Shown here: positions 7,669 through 16,978 of the stretch, in pieces | How positions within the stretch are numbered: position 1 is the stretch's first letter | Layout: every line of letters begins with the position of its first letter | DNA from: Bacteroides luti | GTDB taxonomy: Bacteria; Bacteroidota; Bacteroidia; Bacteroidales; Bacteroidaceae | NCBI RefSeq assembly: GCF_900128905.1 | Contig: NZ_FQTV01000005.1 | Location: 62,001 to 126,000, forward strand | DNA: 64,000 nt | Reading direction: 5' to 3' | Notes under the pieces: model-generated | The model's database searches: none | Told to the model about the DNA's origin: nothing | The model's input: only the letters and a program-made list of their open reading frames with translations | Translations under genes and position numbers: made by a program

Positions 7669-8274
7669 ATGAATAAATATTTTTTTTTAATCATACTGGT
7701 CTTTTCAATATCTCAAAATAGCTTGGGAAAGAAAGGCTTTAAGAATCGAATTAATAATAAGAAAAAAGAATTAGTAATATTAGAAAAAGCTCTAAATCTT
7801 ATTCTAAGTGAAAATAAGGACTATATTTACCAACATAAAAAGCTGATAGATGAGAAATGTCCTTTACTTATAAACGTTAATGAAGTAGAAGAATTTCAAG
7901 AGTTTAAATGTTTTTCTGCATATTTTTTAGATACAGGAATATCGGACTCAATTTTGCCTTCCTATATAGTAAAGAAGAAGGGGGTGTATTGCGCAATATA
8001 TAAAAGAAATGGTGGCAACATGCTAAAAAAAGAAATTCCAAGAATTCTATTTAAGGAGTGTGAAGATAGTCAGCGTAACGAGAATTCTTGGATAGTTTTG
8101 ATTTGTAAAAGCACCTTCAAATATGTAGTGGTAAATATTGGACAAATACCTTATAAAGCCATAAAACAATTTCAGAACTTCTCATGTAATCATGGAAATA
8201 ATAAGTCAACTCAATATAAGATTGAAAAGGGAGTTGTTGACCATTTTATGATGGATAGTATAATGAGAAAGTAA
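7669..8274 (+). CDS. secreted or periplasmic protein of unknown function
   Basis: This 201-residue protein has an N-terminal signal peptide (hydrophobic FFLIILVFSIS, likely cut after NSLG). The mature protein is basic, with four or five cysteines, and matches no family I know. The start at 7669 is chosen because the signal peptide begins there, although the frame is open further upstream. It lies in the run of orphan immunity-like genes, so a periplasmic immunity role is possible but unproven. Confidence 0.5.
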   Translation: MNKYFFLIILVFSISQNSLGKKGFKNRINNKKKELVILEKALNLILSENKDYIYQHKKLIDEKCPLLINVNEVEEFQEFKCFSAYFLDTGISDSILPSYIVKKKGVYCAIYKRNGGNMLKKEIPRILFKECEDSQRNENSWIVLICKSTFKYVVVNIGQIPYKAIKQFQNFSCNHGNNKSTQYKIEKGVVDHFMMDSIMRK

Positions 8275-8370
8275 TAAATCAGATTTGGAGATAGCCAATA
8301 ATCTTTTTAATTATCAATAAGAATAAAAATGATATTAGGGATAAGAAATAAACAAGATCAATAATAGTGT

Positions 8371-8769
8371 ATGAAATGGGCAATTAAAATAATGAAAGTG
8401 AGCTTCTTGACGTTTTTGGCTGGAATAGTTTCTTATGGATTACTATTTATATTTTTAAAAGCATCTTTATCGGATCTATTAGGGTTGCTACCTTTTATAC
8501 TATTTATTATATTAAATATAGTCTGTTCAAACATTCTCTTAGTCTTTCTTTTATATTTTACTGCACATTTTTTTCGGAATGATATAAAAAACAACTTGTT
8601 CCTATTTAAATATTTATTACTAGAAATTTTCCTTTTCTATATATTGCATTTTCTAGTCATATATATTACAGATAGTTTGTGGCTTCGGTTACTTATCCCA
8701 TTTGCTGTTTTGTATGTTTTATGGTTAATTTTAATATTAATAATAAGTTTTCGTCATAAAGCAGGTTGA
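8371..8769 (+). CDS. small integral membrane protein, immunity candidate
   Basis: This 132-residue, very hydrophobic protein has about four membrane segments (residues ~9-30, 36-62, 74-99, 105-127) and short loops, ending in FRHKAG. Small multi-pass proteins of this kind commonly neutralise pore-forming toxins in polymorphic toxin islands. No family recognised; the role comes from context only. Confidence 0.5.
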   Translation: MKWAIKIMKVSFLTFLAGIVSYGLLFIFLKASLSDLLGLLPFILFIILNIVCSNILLVFLLYFTAHFFRNDIKNNLFLFKYLLLEIFLFYILHFLVIYITDSLWLRLLIPFAVLYVLWLILILIISFRHKAG

Positions 8770-8883
8770 TCTCAATTAAATAAAAGATAGCAATTTTACG
8801 GCTTATTTGTATTATTACTATATTTAGAATCATCAGGAAAATAACCGTTATAATAAAAAAAACAGAGAAAACCCCAATTAATA

Positions 8884-9273
8884 ATGAAGATAACAAATAA
8901 AGAGATTGAAGCTGTATCTCAACTGGAAGCTTTCCAACGCTATGAATATTTTATAAAACGAGTTGCAGACTCTGAAAAAATGTACACTCTTGTTGATGAA
9001 AATGGAACTTTTGCAATAGCAGATATTGAAAATAGTGCTGTTTTATCAGTTTGGTCTGCTTCTGAGTTTGCAGAGGAGAATGTAGTTGATGAATGGAGAA
9101 GTTTTTCTGTTAAAGAGATAACTCTTGAAGAATTTGAAGAGGAGATAATCGACATGATTGAAAAAAACAATTGGGTAATGAATGTTTTCTCGATTAAAGG
9201 TAAATCTGGATTTATAGTCGATATTAATGAATTTGCGAAAGATCTTAGTATTGAAATGCAAAAATATCATTAA
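8884..9273 (+). CDS. DUF2750-like protein, immunity candidate
   Basis: This 129-residue soluble acidic protein has a strand-rich core (YTLVDENGTFAIADIENSAVLSVWSASEFAEE ... VDEWRSFSVKEITLEEFEE ... NWVMNVF). That layout (query residue strand, VW-S--EfA, W----i-le-F, W-v-v) resembles DUF2750, a small family often seen in toxin/immunity loci. It has no signal or membrane segment. The family call is from the motif pattern and is moderately sure. Confidence 0.55.
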   Translation: MKITNKEIEAVSQLEAFQRYEYFIKRVADSEKMYTLVDENGTFAIADIENSAVLSVWSASEFAEENVVDEWRSFSVKEITLEEFEEEIIDMIEKNNWVMNVFSIKGKSGFIVDINEFAKDLSIEMQKYH

Positions 9274-9440
9274 TTCATGCCATCTTGTTGTTTATTTTGG
9301 GAGAAGGAGATCGATAGATTCACCGACAAATATGTATATCAATACTAAAAAACTTATTAAATCTAGTATTAAAAATTGATCAGAAATAACCAAAGAGTCA
9401 ACAAGCCTTAGATTTCTATTAAAAGTAATTATATTGAATT

Positions 9441-9929
9441 ATGAGAACAATACTTTTTATATTTGCAATCATACTTTGCTTAGGAGGATGTAACCGTCCT
9501 ATGAATAGTAATTATGTTGTAAAAAAAGATAGTATAATTTTAAGTAATGCATTATCGAGAAAACTAGATATTTTGATAAATTTTAATAGTGACAAGACCC
9601 CTCACAAACTATTTGTAATACGTTTTGCCAATGTAGAGAACAAATCTTATGTAATTATGTATAAAACATATTTTTATCGAAAAGAATTTGTTGATGGATA
9701 TTTTTTTAGAAACAAAAATCTTGTTGTTTTTTACAATATAAAAAAACTTAGAATGTTGAATGTTTTAAACAGTCACAAGTTGACTATATTTAAAGATTCT
9801 ATTTCACACTATTTAGATATATCTAGCTGCAACATGCAATTTGAAGTATATCCAATAAAGTTTCAGATAATATCACCAGACAGCTTAAAGCAAATTAATG
9901 AAAGGGATTCTTTATTTAGAAAATTATAA
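9441..9929 (+). CDS. lipoprotein of unknown function, immunity candidate
   Basis: This 162-residue protein has a lipoprotein signal (ILFIFAIILCLGGC, lipobox LGGC at residues 14-17). The mature domain is basic and strand-rich without recognisable motifs. It may be a distant relative of the lipoprotein at 6898-7479. It is the last gene of the AT-rich island and is followed by a strong hairpin that also faces ispG. Confidence 0.55.
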   Translation: MRTILFIFAIILCLGGCNRPMNSNYVVKKDSIILSNALSRKLDILINFNSDKTPHKLFVIRFANVENKSYVIMYKTYFYRKEFVDGYFFRNKNLVVFYNIKKLRMLNVLNSHKLTIFKDSISHYLDISSCNMQFEVYPIKFQIISPDSLKQINERDSLFRKL

Positions 9930-9940
9930 ATATTTTTTAA

Positions 9941-9981
9941 TCAATAACCCTGTTTTGAGAAATTCAAAACAGGGTTATTGA
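9941..9981. terminator. 18-bp perfect hairpin closing the toxin island
   Basis: Arms TCAATAACCCTGTTTTGA (9941-9958) and its exact reverse complement (9964-9981) flank a 5-base loop. It lies between the convergent lipoprotein gene (9441-9929) and ispG (10085-11929) and can serve both strands. Confidence 0.8.
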
Positions 9982-10084
9982 TATTCAGACACTAAATGAA
10001 TTTGATACTTTATTGTATAAACAGTACTTAAAAAAAAAGTAATGTAAACTACAAATGTACTACTTAACAGTAATTCTTTAAAGA

Positions 10085-11929
10085 TTACTCCTTCTCAATA
10101 TAATCCCCATTAGCCTTAATAAGCTCAATAAGCTTTTCTACAGCTTCTTCTTCAGGGATATTTTTTTCAATACATTCTTTCTTTTTATACAGGCTTATTC
10201 TGCCACGACCGGCACCAACATAACCATAATCGGCATCGGCCATTTCTCCCGGACCGTTAACTATGCAGCCCATAATACCAATTTTTAAACCGGTAAGGTG
10301 ACTGGTTGCTGCTTTTACACAGGCTATGGTAGATTGCAGATCAAAAAGTGTTCGTCCGCATCCCGGACATGATATATATTCGGTTTTACTTGTGCGAATA
10401 CGTCCGGCTTGCAAAATTCCGAATGCAATGCCATCGACTACTGAATGACTTAGCTCTCCTTGATTGAATATAAAAATACCATCGCAAAAGCCATCAAAGA
10501 CAAGAGCTCCCATATCGGCAGCAGACTTTATCTGCAAGTCTTCTGAATCGTTTTCGGTATAGTATTGGAAGAATACAACCGGATGTTCGCAGCCTGCCGA
10601 CATTAACTGATGTACCAATGCACGATGCTCGCCTAACTTGTTCTGATGGTTGCTCTGAGAAATGATAACAACGTTTTTCATTTCTTTCAATTCTTCCGCC
10701 AGCTCTTCTGTTAATGCCATAAATGGCAGGAAAAGGAAGTTTAGCTCTGCTTCCGAATTTCGGAGTGCATCAATGCTGTTAAAATTAAATGCCGGATAGG
10801 TATTTTCTTCTCCTTTCCACACATCGCCATCCAATATATAACCAACTTCCGAGATACATTTAGCCGGAAGTTCACGGCCTGCATAAATATAATCGGGGGT
10901 AAATAAAGGATTATAGTCTGTTTTGCCATCAAAACGCTCGGCAATTACCACAGGAAGATTATCTCCACCAATGTTCTTAACAGCAAAGGTTTTTCGTCTT
11001 GATGGAGAAAGATAATCAAATTCCGGAGCGGCAATGCCCGGTATATACTGATGGTCAGCTCTTGCTGTAACATAATCAACTAGTTTACGGGCTACCGGTA
11101 TTTCGTATTCGGGATCTTCACTAAGAGATACACGAATAGTATCGCCAATTCCATCTGAAAGAAGTGCACCAATTCCCAAAGCAGATTTTATTCTTCCGTC
11201 TTCACCATCGCCGGCTTCGGTTACTCCAAGGTGTAGTGGGAAGTTCATTCCTTCTTTCTCCATGGTAGCAACTAAAAGACGGACTGTTCTTACCATTACC
11301 ACCGTATTGGATGCTTTTATGGAGATTACAACTGAAGCAAAATTCTCTTCTACACAAATACGGAGAAATTCCATACACGATTCAACTATACCTTCGGGAG
11401 TATCACCGTAGCGACTCATAATACGGTCTGATAAAGATCCGTGATTAACGCCTATGCGGATTGCAGTATAGTTTTCCTTGCAGATATTCAGGAAAGGGAC
11501 AAAACGATCGCGTATTTTTTGTAATTCCAAAGCATATTCCTCGTCAGTGTACTCCAGTTTCTTAAAAGTACGTGCGGCATCCACATAATTACCCGGATTA
11601 ATCCTTACCTTCTCGGCATATTGTGCTGCCACATCGGCCACTTTAGGATTGAAATGAACATCGGCTACCAAAGGAACCATATATCCTGCTTGCCTTAAAG
11701 CGATATTTATATTCATCAGGTTCTCAGCCTCCTTTATACCTTGAGTGGTAAGGCGGACATACTCACCTCCGGCATCGACAATTCTCTTTGCCTGAGCCAC
11801 ACATGCTTCCGTGTCTTGTGTGGAAGTATTTGTCATTGACTGTATGCGGATAGAATTTTTATCTCCAAGAGGAGTACCTCCAATATTTACGGCTGACGAT
11901 TCACGACGGGAATAATTAAAATAATCCAT
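10085..11929 (-). CDS. ispG: 4-hydroxy-3-methylbut-2-enyl diphosphate synthase (flavodoxin), large form
   Basis: This enzyme converts 2-C-methyl-erythritol 2,4-cyclodiphosphate to HMBPP in the non-mevalonate isoprenoid pathway. At 614 residues it is the long form seen in Bacteroidetes, chlamydiae and plants, with an extra middle domain between the TIM barrel and the C-terminal Fe-S domain. The N-terminal half has RIQSMTNTSTQD and the barrel. The C-terminus has the cluster ligands CPGCGRT and GIMGCIVNGPGE. It follows purE in the same direction, with a hairpin between. Confidence 0.95.
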   Translation of the reverse strand: MDYFNYSRRESSAVNIGGTPLGDKNSIRIQSMTNTSTQDTEACVAQAKRIVDAGGEYVRLTTQGIKEAENLMNINIALRQAGYMVPLVADVHFNPKVADVAAQYAEKVRINPGNYVDAARTFKKLEYTDEEYALELQKIRDRFVPFLNICKENYTAIRIGVNHGSLSDRIMSRYGDTPEGIVESCMEFLRICVEENFASVVISIKASNTVVMVRTVRLLVATMEKEGMNFPLHLGVTEAGDGEDGRIKSALGIGALLSDGIGDTIRVSLSEDPEYEIPVARKLVDYVTARADHQYIPGIAAPEFDYLSPSRRKTFAVKNIGGDNLPVVIAERFDGKTDYNPLFTPDYIYAGRELPAKCISEVGYILDGDVWKGEENTYPAFNFNSIDALRNSEAELNFLFLPFMALTEELAEELKEMKNVVIISQSNHQNKLGEHRALVHQLMSAGCEHPVVFFQYYTENDSEDLQIKSAADMGALVFDGFCDGIFIFNQGELSHSVVDGIAFGILQAGRIRTSKTEYISCPGCGRTLFDLQSTIACVKAATSHLTGLKIGIMGCIVNGPGEMADADYGYVGAGRGRISLYKKKECIEKNIPEEEAVEKLIELIKANGDYIEKE

Positions 11930-11958
11930 CTTTAGTCTGGTTAGGGGTTAATAGCCAA

Positions 11959-11998
11959 CATGCCAACAGAAACCACTAAAATGGTTTCTGTTGGCATG
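11959..11998 (-). terminator. 17-bp perfect hairpin between purE and ispG
   Basis: CATGCCAACAGAAACCA (11959-11975) and its exact reverse complement (11982-11998) flank a 6-base loop. It lies 17 bases beyond the purE stop, so it probably ends or attenuates the rpoN-side operon before ispG. Confidence 0.7.
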
Positions 11999-12015
11999 CC
12001 GGTTTACAAATTCAA

Positions 12016-12522
12016 TTAATTAGTTTTAAACTGATACTTAACTTCCTTCAGCTCTTCATTGGCTTTTACAATTTTCTTCTTTAAGCCTTCTTTATAAGCT
12101 GCAAGTTTCAATTCAAGTTCCTTATCAGAAAGAGCGATCATCTGAACGGCTAGAATTGCTGCGTTAAGAGCACCGTTAATACCCACAGTTGCAACAGGAA
12201 TTCCCGGAGGCATCTGAACAATAGCCAACAAGGCATCCATTCCCTCCAATGTAGACTTTATGGGAACACCAATCACAGGTATAGTTGTAGACGCTGCAAT
12301 AACACCCGGAAGATGGGCTGCCATACCTGCGGCTGCAATAATAACCTTAATTCCACGCTCTTTTGCGTTCTTTGAAAATTCTTCTACGGCTTCGGGAGTA
12401 CGGTGTGCAGATAGAGCGTTTATTTCGAAAGGCACTTCCATATCATTCAGGAAAGCTGCTGCTTTGTCCATAACCGGCAGATCTGAGGTACTGCCCATAA
12501 TAATACTTACTACTGGAGTCAT
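12016..12522 (-). CDS. purE: N5-carboxyaminoimidazole ribonucleotide mutase
   Basis: PurE (168 residues) moves the carboxyl group of N5-CAIR to give CAIR in purine synthesis. It shows the GSTSDLPVMDKA phosphate-binding start, the SAHRTPE motif with its catalytic His, and the AGMAAHLPGVIA segment typical of class I PurE. The stop of gcvH lies 8 bases upstream, so the two are probably co-transcribed. Confidence 0.95.
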   Translation of the reverse strand: MTPVVSIIMGSTSDLPVMDKAAAFLNDMEVPFEINALSAHRTPEAVEEFSKNAKERGIKVIIAAAGMAAHLPGVIAASTTIPVIGVPIKSTLEGMDALLAIVQMPPGIPVATVGINGALNAAILAVQMIALSDKELELKLAAYKEGLKKKIVKANEELKEVKYQFKTN

Positions 12523-12530
12523 AATTTTAT

Positions 12531-12911
12531 TTATTCATTAATTAAGTTACGATATGCTGACGCATCAAGCAATGAGTCGAACTCAGACAGATCTGATGGT
12601 TTTATTTTAATAATCCATCCTTTATCATAAGGTTCAGAGTTTACTAATTCAGGATTATCTTCCAAAGATCCGTTCATTTCAACAATTTCACCGGAAACAG
12701 GAAGGAATAAATCTGAAATGGTTTTCACTACTTCGATTGTTCCAAATACTTCTCCTTGAGCCAGGGTATCACCTACACTTGGTATATCAACAAAAACAAT
12801 ATCACCCAATTGTTCTTGTGCATAGTCTGTTATACCTACATAAGCAAATTCTCCATCTAAACGAATCCATTCGTGTTCGTTTGTGTACTTCAATTGTTCA
12901 GGAAAGTTCAT
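12531..12911 (-). CDS. gcvH: glycine cleavage system H protein
   Basis: The 126-residue lipoyl carrier shuttles the aminomethyl group between the P, T and L proteins of the glycine cleavage system. The lipoylated Lys lies in VFGTIEVVKTISDLFLPVSG (ExVK motif). The start MNFPEQLKYTNEHEW is canonical. It sits between the PAP2-like membrane gene and purE. The other gcv genes are not in the window. Confidence 0.95.
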   Translation of the reverse strand: MNFPEQLKYTNEHEWIRLDGEFAYVGITDYAQEQLGDIVFVDIPSVGDTLAQGEVFGTIEVVKTISDLFLPVSGEIVEMNGSLEDNPELVNSEPYDKGWIIKIKPSDLSEFDSLLDASAYRNLINE

Positions 12912-12937
12912 AAGCGATGTTTTTTATAGTTATATAA

Positions 12938-13558
12938 TTAAAGATATAAGATTCCTAATATAGCACAGACAGCTCCTACCGCAAAACCTGTCAAGACCTC
13001 AGGCAGAGTGTGATGCCTCAATATAATGCGAGCCGACCCTAATACTCCTGCCAATAATATAAACAGGCTTAACCAAACGGTAGGGTTATAATTAAACAGA
13101 AAACTAAATGCTATTAATCCTCCAATAACGCCTCCTATAGCAGTCATGTGTTCACTGATCTTCCATTTTATATTCACAACAATACAAATAACCATAGCCA
13201 TCAGTGTTGCAAGTATAATTCCTGTCATATATCTGGGCAGACCTATTCTTACCATCATTACCAGACAAGAGACATAACAGATAATGGTTAACAGATAAGG
13301 AACAAAACGCTTTTTCCTGTCTCTGAATGCACCAAATCCCCACCCGTTGATTTTCCTGAAAAAGAAAATGGCTATCATTGGCAACAGAATAGTAAAAGCG
13401 TATACAATTCCCAATACAATTAGCCTGTAGGTTAAAGGAAGCATGCTCAGATAAGAGCAGAAAAATAAAACAAGGAACGCTAAAAATGGTACAACAAAAG
13501 GATTAAATATAGCTGATATAATTTTTGCTACTTTTATAACTTTATCATTATCTCTCAT
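12938..13558 (-). CDS. PAP2-like membrane protein
   Basis: This 206-residue protein has about six membrane segments. It shows a loose PAP2 phosphatase signature: a basic loop (DRKKRFVP), SEHMTAIGG, and SARIILRHHTLPEVLTG, where a His and an acidic residue sit before a glycine. The canonical KxxxxxxRP and PSGH motifs are altered, so activity on lipid phosphates is uncertain. It lies 20 bases downstream of rpoN and just upstream of gcvH in one apparent operon. Confidence 0.7.
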   Translation of the reverse strand: MRDNDKVIKVAKIISAIFNPFVVPFLAFLVLFFCSYLSMLPLTYRLIVLGIVYAFTILLPMIAIFFFRKINGWGFGAFRDRKKRFVPYLLTIICYVSCLVMMVRIGLPRYMTGIILATLMAMVICIVVNIKWKISEHMTAIGGVIGGLIAFSFLFNYNPTVWLSLFILLAGVLGSARIILRHHTLPEVLTGFAVGAVCAILGILYL

Positions 13559-13578
13559 TACATCAATCTGTTTAATAT

Positions 13579-15042
13579 TTATTTTCTAAGCCTTGCCACA
13601 GGTATATTCATCTGCTGTCTGTATTTGGCAACAGTACGGCGGGCAATGGGGAAACCTTCTTTTTTCAGAATCTCTGTCAATTCATCATCAGTTAAAGGTT
13701 TCTTCTTATCTTCGTTATCAATATGTTCTTTCAAAATTCTTCTAATCTCTCTGGATGACATTTCTCCACCATCTTCCGTAGTAAATCCTTCTCCGAAAAA
13801 GTATTTAAGAGAAAATATTCCAAAGTTTGTCTGTACGTATTTACTGTTACTTACACGAGATATTGTTGAGATATCCAAACCGGTACGATCTGCTATATCT
13901 TTCAGAATCATTGGTTTCAGTAAAGATTCGTCTCCTTCAAGGAAAAACGGTCGTTGCACATCAATAATAGCTTGCATCGTTGTGATGAGTGTATTTTGTC
14001 TTTGCTTTACCGCTTCAATAAAACCCTGAGCTGCATCAATTTTCTGTTTCAGAAAAAGCATTGCATTTTTAGAGTCTTTTGATTGATTCTGTTTATTCCT
14101 GGTGTGCTCATCCAACATATCCATGAAATTACGATTCATCCGCAATTCAGGAACATTTCTGTTGTTGAGATTTAATATAATAGTTCCATCGTCGAACGTA
14201 TCTACAATAAAATCGGGTACAATTTGCTGCAGGTTTCTTCCAATAGCTTCGCCCATAGAACTACCCGGACGAGGATTTAGTTTGGTTATTTCCTGAAGTG
14301 CTTCCTGAAAATCTTCTTCAGAAAGGTTTAGCCTCTGCATAATTTTATCCCAATGCTTACGGGTAAATTCATCATAGCACTTTTCAATGATATTAATCTC
14401 ATTTTGTTTTGTGTATGAATCTTCTTTCCGTTTTATCTGAATAAGCAGGCATTCCTGTAGATTTCGGGCACCAATACCGGCAGGATCAAAATCCTGGATA
14501 ATATTAAGCACACTCTCTAACTCTTTCTCGCTGGCATCAATTCCACCATAAATTGCCAACTCGTCAGAAATATTATATAAGCTTTTTCTCAGAAGTCCAT
14601 CATCATCAAGAGAGCCTATTAGATATTCGGCTAATTCAAGTTGGTGCTCAGTCAGGTTACGTTCTCCTAACTGTTCTTTCAGAATTTCATAGAATGAGGT
14701 TACCTCAGAAAATGGAATATCTTCTGCACGTTCCTCCTTTGAGCGGCTACTTTCCTGAAGTTTATAATCGGGAATATCATCATCCGTAAGGTAATCTCCC
14801 AATGAATAATCTTCGTTTGAGTCTGAAAAAGAATCATCATCCAGACCGTTTTTATCTAAATTATCTTCAGCAGAGCTATCGGGTTCTCCTTCTTCGAGAG
14901 CCGGATTCTCAAGAATCTCGGCACGAATACGATCTTCCAGTTCCACCGCCGGCAATTCCAGCAGTTTAACAACCAGAATTTGCTGCGGTGAGAGGGTCTG
15001 CACCTGCTGCTGAGACTGTATCTGATGAGTACCTTGGGCCAT
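13579..15042 (-). CDS. rpoN: RNA polymerase sigma-54 factor
   Basis: This 487-residue sigma-54 directs polymerase to -24/-12 promoters and needs an ATP-driven activator. Domains run in order: a Gln/Leu-rich activator region I (QIQSQQQVQTLSPQQILVVKLLELPAVEL), an acidic linker (~55-105), the core-binding domain, and the RpoN box ARRTVAKYRQQMNIP at the C-terminus. This matters here because sigma-54-like promoters precede the mod and nif genes at 53.8, 58.4 and 63.3 kb. No enhancer-binding activator is in the window. Confidence 0.97.
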   Translation of the reverse strand: MAQGTHQIQSQQQVQTLSPQQILVVKLLELPAVELEDRIRAEILENPALEEGEPDSSAEDNLDKNGLDDDSFSDSNEDYSLGDYLTDDDIPDYKLQESSRSKEERAEDIPFSEVTSFYEILKEQLGERNLTEHQLELAEYLIGSLDDDGLLRKSLYNISDELAIYGGIDASEKELESVLNIIQDFDPAGIGARNLQECLLIQIKRKEDSYTKQNEINIIEKCYDEFTRKHWDKIMQRLNLSEEDFQEALQEITKLNPRPGSSMGEAIGRNLQQIVPDFIVDTFDDGTIILNLNNRNVPELRMNRNFMDMLDEHTRNKQNQSKDSKNAMLFLKQKIDAAQGFIEAVKQRQNTLITTMQAIIDVQRPFFLEGDESLLKPMILKDIADRTGLDISTISRVSNSKYVQTNFGIFSLKYFFGEGFTTEDGGEMSSREIRRILKEHIDNEDKKKPLTDDELTEILKKEGFPIARRTVAKYRQQMNIPVARLRK

Positions 15043-15151
15043 TCTTAATTATTTAAACCTTTGAATTTTTAAATACGATACAAATTTAATGAATAGTTCG
15101 ATATAGTATACCATTCCGGATTTATTTGTTGCCACAAAATATTACAAAGGA

Positions 15152-16834
15152 CTAATACTTAAAGCTACTGCCTCCTAAGAACTCTCTTAAAAGGGAAGTT
15201 GGCGGAATCTCTTTTTCCTGTATCGGCACAAAATACTTGATAAACTTCAATAGCCGGTAAGCCTCTGCATATTCCGGACAATTGCGGGGCACACCTGTTA
15301 AAACCGGCTCTACAAAGCGCCGTAACACTGCAATCTCAAACAATAATGCAGAATTAAACATCACATCCGCATTCTCCTGATAAGGAAAAATCCATTTATC
15401 TTCTCCGGCTCTTACACTTGGCCAGCGGGAAATCGTTTCTCTGGCAGAATATCCACGGTAATTACTATCCCGGATAATTCTACGAATCAAACGATTATCG
15501 GTAGTAGGAATCCAGTTATGATCGTCCAATGATATGGTTGTCAATGCCGAGACATAAATCTTAAACTTATTCTTTGCAGGGATAAGAGGTGTAAGCTCCG
15601 GATTTAAAGCATGAATTCCCTCCAGTATAAGAATTGTATTTGACTCTATTCTAAGCTTATTTCCTTTATATTCTTTTCTACCCAAAGCAAAATTGAAGGT
15701 AGGTATTTCAACCTCTTCTCCTCTTAGCAATGCTTCGAGATGGGCATTGAAAAGTTTCAGGTCGAGAGCATACAGCGATTCATAGTCGTAGTTACCTTTT
15801 TCGTCCAAAGGAGTTTCTTCTCTATTCACAAAATAATCATCCAGCGAAATGGAATAAGGTCTAAGACCGTTTGTCATAAGCTGAACCGACAAGCGTTTAC
15901 AGAATGTAGTTTTACCGGAAGAAGAAGGACCGGAAATAAGAACCAATCTAACTTTCCCTCCGTTTTCTCTTCTTTGATAAATAGTGTCGGCAATCTGAGC
16001 TATCTTTTTTTCTTGCAGTGCCTCGGCCACATTAATAATGTCTGTTGCATGTCCTTCATTGCAAGCCACATTAAAATCGCCAACATTATTCATATCCATA
16101 ATGTCGCTCCATTTGAGATATTCTTTAAAGACATCAAGCATTTTTTCCTGCTTCACAACTTCTTCAAGAACATTAGGGTTTTCTCTGCTTGGGATGCGAA
16201 GAAGCAAGCCGTCATAGTACTTCACAACATCAAATAATTTTATATCTCCGGTACGAGAAAGAAGACTTCCGTAATAGTAATCTATATAATCGCCAAGTGT
16301 GTAATAGTATGTATAGATAGATCCGGACGTTTCGAGCAACTTGACTTTATCCATCATATTACGCTCAGTAAACAGTTTTACGGCTTCTGTAATATGACAC
16401 TCAGTGCGACGAAAAGAGAGGTTTTCATCTATAATCTCTTGCATCCGGGTTTTAATACGCTCTACATCTTCGGACGTTACGGAACGACCAAGAAGAAGGT
16501 TGCAAAAATATCCTTTTGAAACCGGATGTTCCAGAAGGATCTTCCCATTCGGAAAAACATCTGCCACTGCCTTACAAAGAACAAAGCACAATGAACGAAC
16601 ATAGGTCCGCATACCCGATAAATCTCTGAAATCGAGAAACTCAATGTCTTTATTATTATAAACACGGAAATTAAGACCTTCGGCACGATTATTTACCTTG
16701 GCGCTGAGCACCGGATAAGGGAAGTCCAGATTAAACCCTTTAAATATGTGCATCAGTGAACTTCCTATCGGAAAATCTTTATAAGTATTATTATTCTGGC
16801 AATATATTCTGACTGTTTCTGTCATACGATTCAT
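15152..16834 (-). CDS. nucleoside (uridine) kinase with N-terminal TGS domain
   Basis: The 560-residue protein combines an N-terminal TGS/threonyl-tRNA-synthetase-like region (residues ~1-230, including MTETVRIYCQNNNTYKDFP) with a uridine-kinase P-loop domain. Key motifs are the Walker A LISGPSSSGKTTFCKRL, the SLDDYFVNREETP segment and the ILILEGIHALNPEL segment. Such fusions are common in Bacteroidetes and clostridia and are expected to phosphorylate uridine or cytidine. A second ATG three codons in (16825) is an equally good start. Confidence 0.85.
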   Translation of the reverse strand: MNRMTETVRIYCQNNNTYKDFPIGSSLMHIFKGFNLDFPYPVLSAKVNNRAEGLNFRVYNNKDIEFLDFRDLSGMRTYVRSLCFVLCKAVADVFPNGKILLEHPVSKGYFCNLLLGRSVTSEDVERIKTRMQEIIDENLSFRRTECHITEAVKLFTERNMMDKVKLLETSGSIYTYYYTLGDYIDYYYGSLLSRTGDIKLFDVVKYYDGLLLRIPSRENPNVLEEVVKQEKMLDVFKEYLKWSDIMDMNNVGDFNVACNEGHATDIINVAEALQEKKIAQIADTIYQRRENGGKVRLVLISGPSSSGKTTFCKRLSVQLMTNGLRPYSISLDDYFVNREETPLDEKGNYDYESLYALDLKLFNAHLEALLRGEEVEIPTFNFALGRKEYKGNKLRIESNTILILEGIHALNPELTPLIPAKNKFKIYVSALTTISLDDHNWIPTTDNRLIRRIIRDSNYRGYSARETISRWPSVRAGEDKWIFPYQENADVMFNSALLFEIAVLRRFVEPVLTGVPRNCPEYAEAYRLLKFIKYFVPIQEKEIPPTSLLREFLGGSSFKY

Positions 16835-16978
16835 TTTTTAGATGGCTAAATATATTACATAATAACAAAGAAGGCAATTAACAGGCTAAAGAATTAAATA
16901 TTAAGACCTCCTTTTTATTAATTTTTAAAGCTCGTAAATAAATTCTCTTACCAATTCCGGAAGAAAGAGAAAAATAAA

